A DNA stretch of 64,000 nucleotides from Chitinophaga arvensicola (GCF_900110835.1 NZ_FOJG01000001.1:1995022-2059021); one strand, 5' to 3'; counted from the stretch's first letter, positions 1-8,494 are shown. Notes: generated by a model from the letters alone, not told the origin. A program made the numbers and translations.

Positions 1-513
1 AATTATTTTGACCTGCAGGCAGGTTTGAACTACGCATATTTCCCTAACGATAATATCTATGTAAACGCCGGCTTTTCGGTGCAGCACATCAATACGCCCC
101 GCGAAACATTTTTCGATGGCAACAACACCGTACCCCGCAGGTATATCGGATTTTTAAATGCCAGCCTGAAAATGAGCGATAAGGTAATCCTCAATCCGGC
201 GGCTTATTATGCTACACAGGCCGGTGCAAGGGAATTGATGCTGGGCGCGAATGCAGCCTATAATCTTTCCGGTGATGGTGTACAGCAGTTGTATGGCGGG
301 TTGTATTACCGCGCCAATGATGCCGCTATTTTCCTGGTGGGATACCAGATAAACGCTATTAAACTCATGTTTAACTACGATATCACCACTTCCAGTTTAT
401 CGGCCGCCAATAACCGGCGGGGTGCTTATGAGCTGGGCGTTGTATTCACGGGGCTTTACAGCAACCGTAGTTTCAACAACGCCAGGAGATCTACGATCTG
501 CCCATCTTTTTAA
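1..513 (+). CDS. PorP/SprF family T9SS membrane protein, C-terminal part (5' end outside window)
   Basis: The open frame runs in from the left edge, so only the last 170 residues are visible. The fragment is rich in alternating aromatic and polar residues typical of an outer-membrane beta-barrel. It ends in the family-like pattern GAYELGVVFTGLY followed by a short Arg/Cys-Pro tail (STICPSF). The complete PorP/SprF protein at 15118-16149 ends the same way (FGGFEISLVFKGF, then VNCPRF). Members of this family sit in the outer membrane of gliding Bacteroidota and work with T9SS-exported adhesins. The adhesin gene that usually precedes such a protein would lie left of the window. A first in-frame TTG at 25 is not a credible start. 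Confidence 0.85.
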   Translation, partial: NYFDLQAGLNYAYFPNDNIYVNAGFSVQHINTPRETFFDGNNTVPRRYIGFLNASLKMSDKVILNPAAYYATQAGARELMLGANAAYNLSGDGVQQLYGGLYYRANDAAIFLVGYQINAIKLMFNYDITTSSLSAANNRRGAYELGVVFTGLYSNRSFNNARRSTICPSF

Positions 514-548
514 CCCGCCGGATATTACCACCTAACCGGCTTTATGAT

Positions 549-556
549 TATTTTTG
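549..556 (+). promoter_or_regulatory. -7 promoter element TATTTTTG, 4 nt before the ATG
   Basis: This is an exact match to the Bacteroidota -7 consensus TAnnTTTG. Its last base lies 4 nt before the ATG at 561, so transcription should start at or next to the A of the start codon. No clear -33 TTTG is seen. Confidence 0.5.
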
Positions 557-560
557 TTTC

Positions 561-1970
561 ATGACAACGTTTAATAAAGTAACTGCCGCTCACATAGCGG
601 CATTACGCGAAATAGCCGGCACACAATACGTATTGGCCGACGAAGAAAGCATGGCCCGTTATGCACAGGATGAAACTGAGGACCTGCATTATCTCCCGGA
701 AGTAGTGGTAAAACCGGATACCACCGAACAGGTAAGTCGTATTATGCGCCTGTGTAGCCAGGAATTACTACCCGTAACTCCCCGTGGCGGCGGTACTGGC
801 CTCAGCGGTGGTGCACTGGCCCAGTTTGGTGGCGTACTTATCTCCATGGAACGGTTTAACCGGATTACCCACATCGACGAAAGAAATCTCCAGGTAATAA
901 CAGAACCAGGCGTGATCACCGAGGAATTACAAAACGCTGTAAAAGAAAAAGGCCTGTTTTATCCACCGGATCCGAGCAGCCGTGGCACCTGTTTTATTGG
1001 CGGTAACATCGCAGAAAACTCAGGTGGCCCGAAAGCCGTGAAATATGGTGTGGTAAAGGATTATGTGCTGAACCTGGAAATGGTGTTGCCTGATGGAGAA
1101 ATCATCTGGACCGGCGCCAATGTGCTGAAAAACGCCACTGGTTACAATCTCACCCAGTTGGTAGTAGGCAGCGAAGGTACTCTGGGCATTGTCACCAAAA
1201 TAGTATTACGCCTGATCCCCCTGCCTAAAAATGACCTGCTGATGCTGGTGCCTTTCCGCTCCGCTGAAAGTGCCTGTGAGGCAGTCAGCGCTATTTTCAG
1301 GGCTGGCTATACTCCTTCCGCTATGGAATTTATGGAAAGGGATGCGATCGACTGGGTATCCCAGTACGTGCAAAGCAGCGCTGTTAAGATAGAAGACGAC
1401 ATACAGGCCCACCTGCTCATAGAAGTAGACGGTAATTACCCGGAAGTACTTATGCAGGAAATGGAAGGAATCGCTGGTGTCGTAGAGGGTTTTGATATCG
1501 GGGAGATCCTGTTTGCGGAAGATTCCCAACAGAAAGATGAACTATGGAAACTGCGCCGCCGGGTAGCAGAGGCGGTAAAAGCCAATTCCGTTTATAAAGA
1601 AGAAGATACCGTAGTGCCCCGTGCAGAATTGCCGTTATTATTGAAGGGCGTGAAAGAAATCGGTCAGAAATATGGCTTCCATTCGGTTTGTTATGGTCAT
1701 GCCGGCGATGGGAATCTCCATGTAAACATTATTCGCGGCACCCTCACGGAAGAACAGTGGAATGGTACCCTCACGGAAGGTATACGTGAAATTTTTCAAC
1801 TGGTGAAAAAACTGGGTGGCACCATCTCCGGTGAGCATGGTATTGGCCTTGTGCAGAAGAATTACATGGATATCATTTTTGATCAGACCTCCATGCAGCT
1901 CATGAAGCAAATAAAGCAGATCTTTGATCCGAAGAATATATTAAACCGGGGTAAAATTTTTGATTGTTAA
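561..1970 (+). CDS. FAD-linked oxidase, GlcD/D-lactate dehydrogenase type
   Basis: This 469-residue protein has the two-domain layout of the vanillyl-alcohol oxidase/GlcD family. The N-terminal FAD-binding half contains TPRGGGTGLSGGAL near residue 73 and CFIGGNIAENSGGP near 144. The C-terminal cap contains CYGHAGDGNLHVNI near 380 and SGEHGIGLVQK near 424, which hold the usual metal and substrate residues. Such enzymes oxidise 2-hydroxy acids (glycolate, D-lactate, D-2-hydroxyglutarate) to 2-oxo acids. The exact substrate cannot be told from sequence. No GlcE/GlcF partners or iron-sulfur domain follow, so it looks like a stand-alone cytoplasmic dehydrogenase that uses another electron acceptor. 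Confidence 0.9.
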   Translation: MTTFNKVTAAHIAALREIAGTQYVLADEESMARYAQDETEDLHYLPEVVVKPDTTEQVSRIMRLCSQELLPVTPRGGGTGLSGGALAQFGGVLISMERFNRITHIDERNLQVITEPGVITEELQNAVKEKGLFYPPDPSSRGTCFIGGNIAENSGGPKAVKYGVVKDYVLNLEMVLPDGEIIWTGANVLKNATGYNLTQLVVGSEGTLGIVTKIVLRLIPLPKNDLLMLVPFRSAESACEAVSAIFRAGYTPSAMEFMERDAIDWVSQYVQSSAVKIEDDIQAHLLIEVDGNYPEVLMQEMEGIAGVVEGFDIGEILFAEDSQQKDELWKLRRRVAEAVKANSVYKEEDTVVPRAELPLLLKGVKEIGQKYGFHSVCYGHAGDGNLHVNIIRGTLTEEQWNGTLTEGIREIFQLVKKLGGTISGEHGIGLVQKNYMDIIFDQTSMQLMKQIKQIFDPKNILNRGKIFDC

Positions 1971-2011
1971 ACCTTTCTCCGGGTAAATAGTTAAACTTAA
2001 TAAATCTGACC

Positions 2012-2599
2012 ATGAAACGTTTATTGATATGTTTTCTCTTTCTGGCCACGGCACAACTGGTGCATGCCCAGTATTATAAAACAGACACGATGACCCATAA
2101 GGGCTTTGATCCTTCCCGCCTGGTGCTGGGAGGCTCTTTAGGGATGGTGTTTGGCGATTATACCAATGTGGATATCTCCCCGTTGGTGGGTTATCGCTTC
2201 TCCGACTATATCGCGGCGGGTGTCAATATAAACGCGCAGTACGGCCAGTTTAAATCACGTGACTATTATACCGGTAATACTATTCAGCGGGATAAATACA
2301 CCATTTTCGGTGGTGGTATCTGGGGCCGGGTTTATCCGTTCTCAATGGTGTTTATACATATCCAGCCGGAGTATAATTTTGTGACACAGAATTCTACCTA
2401 TTACCTGGACAATAACCAGAAACAAACCTTTAAAACCAACTATGGTGTGCCCAGCCTGCTGGTAGGCGCAGGTTATACCCAGAGCGTTGGCGGCAGGGTT
2501 GGTATAGGTATTTCTGTTCTTTATGATGTGATCCAGGATAACCGTTCTCCTTACAACAACAGCCTGATTTACCGGGTTGGAGCAGGACTTGGTTTCTAA
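2012..2599 (+). CDS. small outer-membrane beta-barrel-like protein, function unknown
   Basis: The protein has 195 residues and begins with a clear signal peptide (MKRLLICFLFLATAQLVHAQ). The rest is a run of short amphipathic strands rich in Tyr, Gly and Asn, such as VDISPLVGYRFSDYIAAGVN, and ends in a strand with a terminal Phe (YRVGAGLGF), as outer-membrane barrels do. It resembles the outer-membrane protein beta-barrel families common in Chitinophagaceae, though I do not recognise a named member. It starts 41 nt after the FAD-linked oxidase stop and is followed by an intrinsic terminator, so the two may share a transcript without sharing an obvious function. Confidence 0.75.
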   Translation: MKRLLICFLFLATAQLVHAQYYKTDTMTHKGFDPSRLVLGGSLGMVFGDYTNVDISPLVGYRFSDYIAAGVNINAQYGQFKSRDYYTGNTIQRDKYTIFGGGIWGRVYPFSMVFIHIQPEYNFVTQNSTYYLDNNQKQTFKTNYGVPSLLVGAGYTQSVGGRVGIGISVLYDVIQDNRSPYNNSLIYRVGAGLGF

Positions 2600-2621
2600 A
2601 TAATTTTTTCGGAAGATATCG

Positions 2622-2655
2622 ACCGGATCATCTGCAAAGGTGATCCGGTTTTTTG
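2622..2655 (+). terminator. intrinsic terminator after the barrel protein
   Basis: A 9-bp stem ACCGGATCA / TGATCCGGT with a 10-nt loop is followed by a T run (TTTTTTG). It closes the 561-2599 transcript. Confidence 0.85.
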
Positions 2656-2677
2656 TTCGTGTATTATCCGCATGTTA

Positions 2678-2700
2678 AATGTTTATAAATGCTAAACATT
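2678..2700. promoter_or_regulatory. inverted repeat AATGTTTA-N7-TAAACATT, candidate operator
   Basis: Two perfect 8-bp arms lie just upstream of the -7 element of the aminophosphonate-type gene pair, at the position expected for a regulator site. The core TGTTTA/TAAACA recurs in the palindrome downstream of the pair (4736-4762). Confidence 0.4.
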
Positions 2701-2715
2701 GTTTTACTAAGTACT

Positions 2716-2723
2716 TAACTTTG
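2716..2723 (+). promoter_or_regulatory. -7 promoter element TAACTTTG
   Basis: This is an exact TAnnTTTG match that ends 23 nt before the ATG at 2747. A TTG lies at 2699-2701, but the 14-nt spacing to it is shorter than the usual one of about 20. Confidence 0.45.
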
Positions 2724-2746
2724 CGGCATATTAATACACAGGAATA

Positions 2747-3424
2747 ATGGAAATAGCATTAGTTGTTTTTGACATTGCAGGTACTACACTGCACGATGAA
2801 TCCAATGTAGCAAAGGTTTTGCAGCAAACCATCCAATGGGCGGGCGTATCTGTAACCCTGGAGCAGGTAAACGAAGTAATGGGATATGCCAAGCCATACG
2901 CCATCCGCTATCTTTTACAGCAACAGAAAGATAGCCGCTACTCCGATGAGACCTTTATCCAGGAGCTGCATGCCCGCTTTGTGACAGACATGAAAGCGCA
3001 TTATGCCAACCATCCCGCTATACGGGAGAAAGAGGGCGTTTCTGCCGTTTTTGCTGCATTAAAGGCAAAAGGCATCAAAATAGCACTGGATACCGGCTTC
3101 GACAGGGCCATTACCAACGTGATCCTGGAAAGGGTAGGATGGAAGCAGCAGGGATTAATTGATGCCGTTGCTACCAGCGACCAGGTTGCCTTTGGCCGTC
3201 CGTATCCTTATATGATTTACAGGATCATGGAAGAGCTGGAAATCCGCAGTATCCAGTCTGTAGCGAAAGTAGGCGACACCATCTCCGACCTGGAAGAAGG
3301 TACCAACGCCGGATGCCGCTATGTAATTGGTGTAACCACCGGCGCATATACCCGCGAAGAACTGGAAAAAGGGCCGCATACCCACCTGGTAGCTTCCCTG
3401 GACGAATTACTATCTATCTTCTAA
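2747..3424 (+). CDS. phosphonatase-like HAD hydrolase
   Basis: The protein has 225 residues and shows the HAD motifs: VVFDIAGTTLHDE (residues 7-18, nucleophile Asp9 and an Ala-Gly-Thr loop as in phosphonoacetaldehyde hydrolase), a central basic region and GDTISDLEEG near 177. Lys49 in MGYAKPYAIRYLL falls where PhnX carries its Schiff-base lysine, although an alignment is needed to confirm this. The length fits the phosphonatase-like subfamily that is found beside FAD-dependent amine oxidases rather than beside PhnW. It is followed after 10 nt by such an oxidase (3435-4580). I infer C-P bond hydrolysis of phosphonoacetaldehyde or a close relative such as the hydroxylated form. A simple phosphatase cannot be excluded. 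Confidence 0.8.
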   Translation: MEIALVVFDIAGTTLHDESNVAKVLQQTIQWAGVSVTLEQVNEVMGYAKPYAIRYLLQQQKDSRYSDETFIQELHARFVTDMKAHYANHPAIREKEGVSAVFAALKAKGIKIALDTGFDRAITNVILERVGWKQQGLIDAVATSDQVAFGRPYPYMIYRIMEELEIRSIQSVAKVGDTISDLEEGTNAGCRYVIGVTTGAYTREELEKGPHTHLVASLDELLSIF

Positions 3425-3434
3425 TTTTTATATC

Positions 3435-4580
3435 ATGCAACAGCAACAGGCAGATGTAGCAGTAATAGGTGCGGGCATAGTAGGATTGGCTATGGCTTAT
3501 CAGCTCGCATCAAAAGGAAGGAAAGTTGTTTTATTTGAACGGAATAGTAAAGCCATCAGTGCTTCTATCCGTAATTTCGGACTGGTATGGCCAGTAGGGC
3601 AAACCGCCGGAAAAATGTATGACCGCGCCATGCGCAGCCGTAGAACCTGGAAAACACTGGCCGCAGCTACCGGGCTGCAGTGCCAGGAAACAGGTTCTCT
3701 GCATCTCGCCTACGCCCATGATGAACTGGCTGTGCTGGAAGAATTTGCACAGGGCGCACTTGGCAACGGTTACACCGCAGAACTGATCACACCCGCACAG
3801 ATAGGAAAATATACACAGGCAGTGAAAACAAACGGACTGCTCGGCGCATTATGGAGTCCTACCGAAATGACGGTAAACCCACGCCAGGCCAGTGCTGCGA
3901 TTGCCAAACACCTGGAAGAAAATATGCAGGTAACCATGCGTTTTGGTACCGCAGTAAATGGCATCAGCATGCCTTACATCGAAACAAAAGACGAACGCTG
4001 GAAAGTGGAAGAAGTGTTTGTATGCAGCGGCGCAGACTTTGAAACCCTGTACCCTGCTGAGTTTGCGGCTGCTCCACTGAAAAAGTGCAAACTGCAGATG
4101 ATGCGCACTATTCCGCAACCAGGCAACTGGCAGCTGGGACCCGCGTTGTGCGCAGGTCTTACCCTCGCTCACTATGCCGCTTTCGATAGCTGCAAAACGC
4201 TGGAACCACTGAAACAGCGCTTCGCACAGGAAATGCCGGATTATGTGAAATGGGGTATTCACCTGCTGATCTCTCAGAATGGCGCCGGTGAATTGACGAT
4301 CGGTGACTCACATGAATATGGTCCGGATTTCGAACCATTTGACAAAGCATTTATCAATGATCTCATTCTGCAGTATATGCACACATTTCTGCAGGCGCCG
4401 GAATACACTATTCAGGAACAATGGCATGGCATTTATCCTAAACTGACGAATGGCAAAACAGACCTGGTATTCTCTCCTGAAAAAAATGTAACGATCGTTA
4501 ACGGTCTCGGCGGAGCCGGTATGACACTGTCTTTCGGGTTGGCAGAAGAAGTAGTGAACAACGTACAGGCCTTTGCGTAA
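3435..4580 (+). CDS. FAD-dependent oxidoreductase linked to phosphonatase-like genes
   Basis: This 381-residue protein of the DAO superfamily opens with a dinucleotide-binding fold (VAVIGAGIVGLAMAYQLA, GxGxxG) and the acidic strand end VVLFERN. Near its end it has the second FAD contact NGLGGAGMTLSFGLAEE. The size and the neighbour fit the subgroup that deaminates or demethylates aminophosphonates oxidatively and hands the aldehyde to the phosphonatase-like HAD enzyme. The gene follows the HAD gene (2747-3424) by 10 nt, so the two are almost surely one transcript. No phosphonate transporter is visible in the window. The substrate (2-aminoethylphosphonate derivative or N-methyl form) is inferred from gene context only. 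Confidence 0.82.
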   Translation: MQQQQADVAVIGAGIVGLAMAYQLASKGRKVVLFERNSKAISASIRNFGLVWPVGQTAGKMYDRAMRSRRTWKTLAAATGLQCQETGSLHLAYAHDELAVLEEFAQGALGNGYTAELITPAQIGKYTQAVKTNGLLGALWSPTEMTVNPRQASAAIAKHLEENMQVTMRFGTAVNGISMPYIETKDERWKVEEVFVCSGADFETLYPAEFAAAPLKKCKLQMMRTIPQPGNWQLGPALCAGLTLAHYAAFDSCKTLEPLKQRFAQEMPDYVKWGIHLLISQNGAGELTIGDSHEYGPDFEPFDKAFINDLILQYMHTFLQAPEYTIQEQWHGIYPKLTNGKTDLVFSPEKNVTIVNGLGGAGMTLSFGLAEEVVNNVQAFA

Positions 4581-4735
4581 CCTCGATAAATATAAATTAG
4601 GTTATTGCTTAAATAATTTATAAATTAATGGAGGTTAAGCGTTATGAGAATTCCTGTTGATAAAAAACGATAGTACTATCTAAAGAATTTTCAACATCAT
4701 TTATTTTTTTGATTGCCAGCATTAGCAATGTTTCT

Positions 4736-4776
4736 GCAGCGATGTTTATTAAACATCGCTGCACGTTCATAACGTG
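4736..4776. repeat. 27-bp palindrome followed by a second small inverted repeat
   Basis: Positions 4736-4762 form a palindrome with 13-bp arms (GCAGCGATGTTTA / TAAACATCGCTGC) and one central base. It is immediately followed by CACGTT-CAT-AACGTG (4762-4776). These lie in a 338-bp gene-free stretch (4581-4918), which otherwise holds only the terminator at 4785 and AT-rich sequence. No T run follows the palindrome, so it reads more as a protein-binding site or RNA hairpin than as a terminator. Confidence 0.6.
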
Positions 4777-4784
4777 TTAAATGT

Positions 4785-4818
4785 AAAGCAGGTTTCTATA
4801 TAGTTACCTGCTTTTTTT
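4785..4818 (+). terminator. intrinsic terminator
   Basis: A 9-bp stem AAAGCAGGT / ACCTGCTTT with a 12-nt loop runs into seven T residues. It closes the aminophosphonate-type pair, or could act as an attenuator ahead of the LOG gene at 4919. Confidence 0.75.
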
Positions 4819-4918
4819 GTGCCGGATGCCGTCGCTTTAAGCCAATTATTATATAAATTACATTGTTCCACGTGCTTGCGTGGATAAGTGTTTTATAGCA
4901 TAATAAAAAAGCAGTCGC

Positions 4919-5617
4919 ATGAACAGTAGTATAAAGAATCTAAAAGAAAGAGACTGGACGGAAACAAGAGCGCATTCCAGCTGGCAGATATTCAAGATTA
5001 TGGCGGAGTTTGTTGAAGGGTTTGAGAAGCTGGCTAAAATAGGACCCTGCATCTCTATATTTGGTTCTGCACGCACCAAGCCAGGCAATAAATATTACGA
5101 CCTGGCCCTGGAAATATCTACCAAACTGGCTGAAGAAGGTTTTGGTATTATTACTGGTGGTGGCCCGGGCGTAATGGAAGCCGCCAACAAGGGGGCCCAG
5201 GCCGCACATGGTAAATCAGTGGGTGCTAATATTACCCTGCCACATGAGCAGCATCCCAATGTATATATCGATCCGGAAAATAACCTGAATTTCGACTACT
5301 TCTTTGTCCGCAAGGTCATGTTCACCAAATACTCCCAGGGTTTTGTGATGATGCCCGGTGGCTTTGGTACTATGGACGAATTCTTTGAAGTAGCCACCCT
5401 GATCCAGACCAAAAAAATGGAAGAAACACCGATGGTACTGGTAGGCCGTGAATACTGGAGTGGCCTCCTGGACTGGATCCGCAATGTGATGATGGAAAAA
5501 GAGAGCAATATCAATCCACAGGACCTCGACCTGCTGCAGTTATTTGACACAGCAGAAGAAGTGGTGGAGTATTTCCGCGTTTTCTATACCACCAATAAAT
5601 TAAGACCGAATTTCTGA
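4919..5617 (+). CDS. LOG family protein (TIGR00730 type)
   Basis: The protein has 232 residues. The Rossmann-like core begins near residue 40 (GPCISIFGSARTKPG), continues with GIITGGGPGVMEAANKGA near 76 and carries the signature MPGGFGTMDEFFE near 142, which is the PGGxGTxxE catalytic motif of LOG proteins. Members split nucleoside 5'-monophosphates (cytokinin ribotides, AMP) into base and ribose 5-phosphate, and many bacterial ones are mislabelled lysine decarboxylases. An N-terminal extension of about 40 residues precedes the core. The gene stands alone behind a terminator. The true substrate is unknown. Confidence 0.9.
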   Translation: MNSSIKNLKERDWTETRAHSSWQIFKIMAEFVEGFEKLAKIGPCISIFGSARTKPGNKYYDLALEISTKLAEEGFGIITGGGPGVMEAANKGAQAAHGKSVGANITLPHEQHPNVYIDPENNLNFDYFFVRKVMFTKYSQGFVMMPGGFGTMDEFFEVATLIQTKKMEETPMVLVGREYWSGLLDWIRNVMMEKESNINPQDLDLLQLFDTAEEVVEYFRVFYTTNKLRPNF

Positions 5618-5634
5618 TAATTCAGCCCCAGGGC

Positions 5635-5718
5635 CGGAAAAGCGGATATACGTGAACGTACCGCCGGAGAGAATAAAACCCGGTGAAATAACGTTTATGG
5701 ATATATCCGCTTTTTCCG
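5635..5718. repeat. long inverted repeat between LOG and O-methyltransferase genes
   Basis: The arms CGGAAAAGCGGATATA (5635-5650) and its complement with one extra base (5702-5718) enclose about 50 nt. The T residues lie inside the right arm and not after it, so a terminator role is uncertain. Confidence 0.5.
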
Positions 5719-5754
5719 TTGAAAGCAGTAGGCTGACAGTTAGCCGCTTTTCCT

Positions 5755-5762
5755 TAGCTTTG
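5755..5762 (+). promoter_or_regulatory. -7 promoter element TAGCTTTG
   Basis: This exact TAnnTTTG match lies 14 nt before the ATG at 5777. No clear -33 element is seen. Confidence 0.45.
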
Positions 5763-5776
5763 CAGAAATTTTATAT

Positions 5777-6418
5777 ATGGAGCTTATACCGGCAGCAGTA
5801 GAGGCCTATTCAGAAAAATATACCACTCCGGAGAGTGAATTGATGTATCAGCTGAACCGGGAAACGCATCTGAAAGTGGAGCTGCCGCATATGCTGAGCG
5901 GACAGGTACAGGGACAGTTTCTGAGCATGATCAGTCATATGATCCGGCCACGGCGCATCCTGGAACTGGGCACCTACACCGGCTACTCCGCTATTTACCT
6001 GGCTGCAGGTCTCACGCCCGACGGCATCCTGCATACGGTAGATATCAACGAAGAACTGGAAACCCTTTGTCAGCGCTATTTCTCGGCAAGCGGGAATGCG
6101 GACAAAATAAAAATGCATATCGGTAAAGCCGCTGATGTTATCGCACAACTGGACGAAGTATTCGACCTGGTGTTCATTGACGCGGACAAATCCGGTTACG
6201 AACAATATTATGACCTGGTATGGGAGAAATTGCGTCCTGGCGGTTTTATCCTGGCAGATAATGTCCTGTATCACGGACAGGTGCTGGATCCGGAGAATGA
6301 ACAGGGACGACAGGCAAAAGCCATGGTCCGGTTTTGTGAAAAAGTGCTGGCAGACGACCGCGCCGAACAGGTGTTAGTGACCATCCGTGATGGTGTATTG
6401 ATGATCAGGAAGAAATAA
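5777..6418 (+). CDS. class I SAM-dependent O-methyltransferase
   Basis: This 213-residue member of the caffeoyl-CoA/catechol O-methyltransferase family shows SAM motif I ILELGTYTGYSAIYLA near residue 55. An acidic strand (LHTVDINEELE) comes next, then DLVFIDADKSGYEQYYDLV near 134, whose Asp residues bind the divalent cation, and GGFILADNVLYHGQV near 156. The family methylates catechol-like hydroxyls and needs Mg2+. The substrate is not evident here. It has its own -7 element and is followed after 23 nt by the glucosaminidase gene, so co-transcription is possible. Confidence 0.9.
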   Translation: MELIPAAVEAYSEKYTTPESELMYQLNRETHLKVELPHMLSGQVQGQFLSMISHMIRPRRILELGTYTGYSAIYLAAGLTPDGILHTVDINEELETLCQRYFSASGNADKIKMHIGKAADVIAQLDEVFDLVFIDADKSGYEQYYDLVWEKLRPGGFILADNVLYHGQVLDPENEQGRQAKAMVRFCEKVLADDRAEQVLVTIRDGVLMIRKK

Positions 6419-6441
6419 TCGCCCATTAAATCCGAACATAC

Positions 6442-7893
6442 ATGCAAGTAAGAAAATTCTTATTGACAGTCAGTTTTCTTATTGGCTTAGTTACCGTACT
6501 GCACGCACAGAACATTACGACCCAGCAGTACATTGCTACCTATAAAAACTTAGCCATCGAGGAAATGCGCCGCTCAGGCGTGCCTGCCGCCATCAAGCTG
6601 GCGCAGGGAATTGTAGAAACACAATCCGGCAACGGTACCCTGTGTTTGCAGTCAAATAACCACTTCGGTATTAAATGTAAAAATACCTGGACCGGTAAAA
6701 CCATCAAATACGACGATGACGCTGCCCAGGAATGTTTCCGGGTATATGAAACCGCCCGCGATTCTTACCGCGACCACTCCGATTTCCTCCACGCCAATCC
6801 ACGCTATTCCTTTCTTTTCCAGTTCGATGGAGATGACTATAAATCATGGGCATTTGGGCTCAAACAGGCAGGATATGCTACCAATAAAACATATCCCCAA
6901 CAGCTCATCAAAGTAATTGAGGACTATAACCTCCAGCAATATACCCTCATTGCCATGGGGAAAGATCCTTCCGATGGCGGCGCTGCTACCGATAAAACAC
7001 AGTATGCAGAAGTAACGGAGAAAGAAACAAGAACATCTCCCGGAAGAAAAAATCATAATACCACTACTACTACCAAACAAACGCCCGGCAGTTTCCCTAA
7101 AGGAATCTTTGAAATCAACGGCCGTAAAGCGGTATACGTAAAAGCAGGTACTTCCCTCATCCAGCTGGCCGACCAGCGCAATATGCGTTTGCGTAAACTG
7201 GTGCGTTTCAACGACCTGGAAAATGACAATCCTCCTAAAAAGGATATGATCGTTTTCCTGCAAAAGAAAAGCAAAAGAGGCAGCAAGGAATTCCACCCGG
7301 TTGTAAACGGGGAAACCATGCACGATGTAGCCCAGGCAGAAGGGGTGCAGTTAAGATGGTTACGCCGTCGTAATAAAATGAATGAAGGCGAGGAACCCGC
7401 TGCAGGTCAGCGTTTAACACTCGATGGTTTTGCTTCCTCCGCTCCCCGCCTGGCAAAAAATACCCGGGTGCTGAAAGAAGAAGACCAGGAACCACCGGAA
7501 GATTTCTCCCCGCGCAAAGCACTGGATGGCATCAAGGAAGAAGTAGCCAAAAATACCACTGGCGGCACTGCCGTACCGGAAATAAAGCCTGCTCCGCAAG
7601 GCGGCGTACCGGTAGCTATGATAGAAGACCTGAAAAAAGCAGGTACGGTGACTACCTCCGGTGGCACTGCAGGCACGCCAAAAGCGTCTATGCCGCAGCC
7701 ACAATCACAACCAGCTACGCCTAAACCCGCGCCGGCACAACGGTCTAATACGCAATACCACGATGTACAGCCAAAGGAAACACTGTATGGCATTGCTAAA
7801 ATGTATAACCAGTCTGTTACACAGTTACAGGAATGGAATAACCTCCAGGGCTTCGATATCAAAATCGGTCAGCGCCTGCTGGTAAGTAAATAA
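6442..7893 (+). CDS. exported glucosaminidase with LysM repeats
   Basis: The protein has 483 residues. It has a signal peptide ending VTVLHAQ (residue 23) and a FlgJ-like glucosaminidase domain (about 28-172) with the catalytic Glu in AQGIVETQSGNGTL and the substrate-groove segment SNNHFGIKCKNTW. Three LysM-type modules follow, of which the two inner ones (about 225-275 and 283-330) are degenerate. The C-terminal one (about 440-482, HDVQPKETLYGIAKMYNQS) is canonical. A Pro/Thr/Gln-rich linker precedes the last module. It should cleave N-acetylglucosaminyl bonds of peptidoglycan in the periplasm during growth or division. Confidence 0.9.
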   Translation: MQVRKFLLTVSFLIGLVTVLHAQNITTQQYIATYKNLAIEEMRRSGVPAAIKLAQGIVETQSGNGTLCLQSNNHFGIKCKNTWTGKTIKYDDDAAQECFRVYETARDSYRDHSDFLHANPRYSFLFQFDGDDYKSWAFGLKQAGYATNKTYPQQLIKVIEDYNLQQYTLIAMGKDPSDGGAATDKTQYAEVTEKETRTSPGRKNHNTTTTTKQTPGSFPKGIFEINGRKAVYVKAGTSLIQLADQRNMRLRKLVRFNDLENDNPPKKDMIVFLQKKSKRGSKEFHPVVNGETMHDVAQAEGVQLRWLRRRNKMNEGEEPAAGQRLTLDGFASSAPRLAKNTRVLKEEDQEPPEDFSPRKALDGIKEEVAKNTTGGTAVPEIKPAPQGGVPVAMIEDLKKAGTVTTSGGTAGTPKASMPQPQSQPATPKPAPAQRSNTQYHDVQPKETLYGIAKMYNQSVTQLQEWNNLQGFDIKIGQRLLVSK

Positions 7894-7945
7894 GCAGCGA
7901 TCTTTTTTTGCTGATAATTGTTAAATAAGGAAATGTAGAAGTATT

Positions 7946-8491
7946 ATGTCAGTGATCAAGGTGCATGACAAAGCGTTCCAGCCTTATATCGGTGAAGCAG
8001 AACTGCAGCAGCGGATTAAGGAAATGGCGGAACAGATTAACACAGATCTGAAGGGAGAGCGCCCTTTATTTATCGCCATTCTCAACGGCTCCTTTATGTT
8101 TGCCGCAGATATGTTTAAATACCTCACTATTGAGGCGGAGATCTCATTTATTAAACTGGCCTCTTATAAAGGCATGAAATCTACCGGCAATATCATTCAG
8201 GCCATCGGTCTGGACGAAGATCTCTTCGGCCGTACCGTGGTGATTCTGGAAGATATTGTAGATACAGGCAAAACTTTGAGCCAGTTCCTGCCTCAACTGG
8301 AGCATCAGCAACCTAAGAAATTAATCGTGGCTTCCCTGCTCACCAAGCCGGATGCCATGGTACACCCTATTAAAATAGACTACCTCGGCTTTTCCGTTCC
8401 CAATAAGTTCCTGTTAGGATACGGTCTGGATTACGACGGCCTGGGAAGAAACCTGCCAGCGATCTACCAGCTGGTGGAATCTGAGCAGTAA
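7946..8491 (+). CDS. hpt: hypoxanthine phosphoribosyltransferase
   Basis: The protein has 181 residues, the usual length for bacterial Hpt. The PRPP-binding motif VVILEDIVDTGKTLSQFL lies near residue 97, the flexible loop with FIKLASYKGMKSTG near 66 and the purine-contact segment DYLGFSVPNKFLLGYGLDYDG near 146. It converts hypoxanthine or guanine plus PRPP into IMP or GMP in purine salvage. A purine-type NCS2 permease (39114) and guaA (52093) lie in the same window but not in the same operon. The gene starts 52 nt after the glucosaminidase stop. Confidence 0.95.
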   Translation: MSVIKVHDKAFQPYIGEAELQQRIKEMAEQINTDLKGERPLFIAILNGSFMFAADMFKYLTIEAEISFIKLASYKGMKSTGNIIQAIGLDEDLFGRTVVILEDIVDTGKTLSQFLPQLEHQQPKKLIVASLLTKPDAMVHPIKIDYLGFSVPNKFLLGYGLDYDGLGRNLPAIYQLVESEQ

Positions 8492-8494
8492 TTA

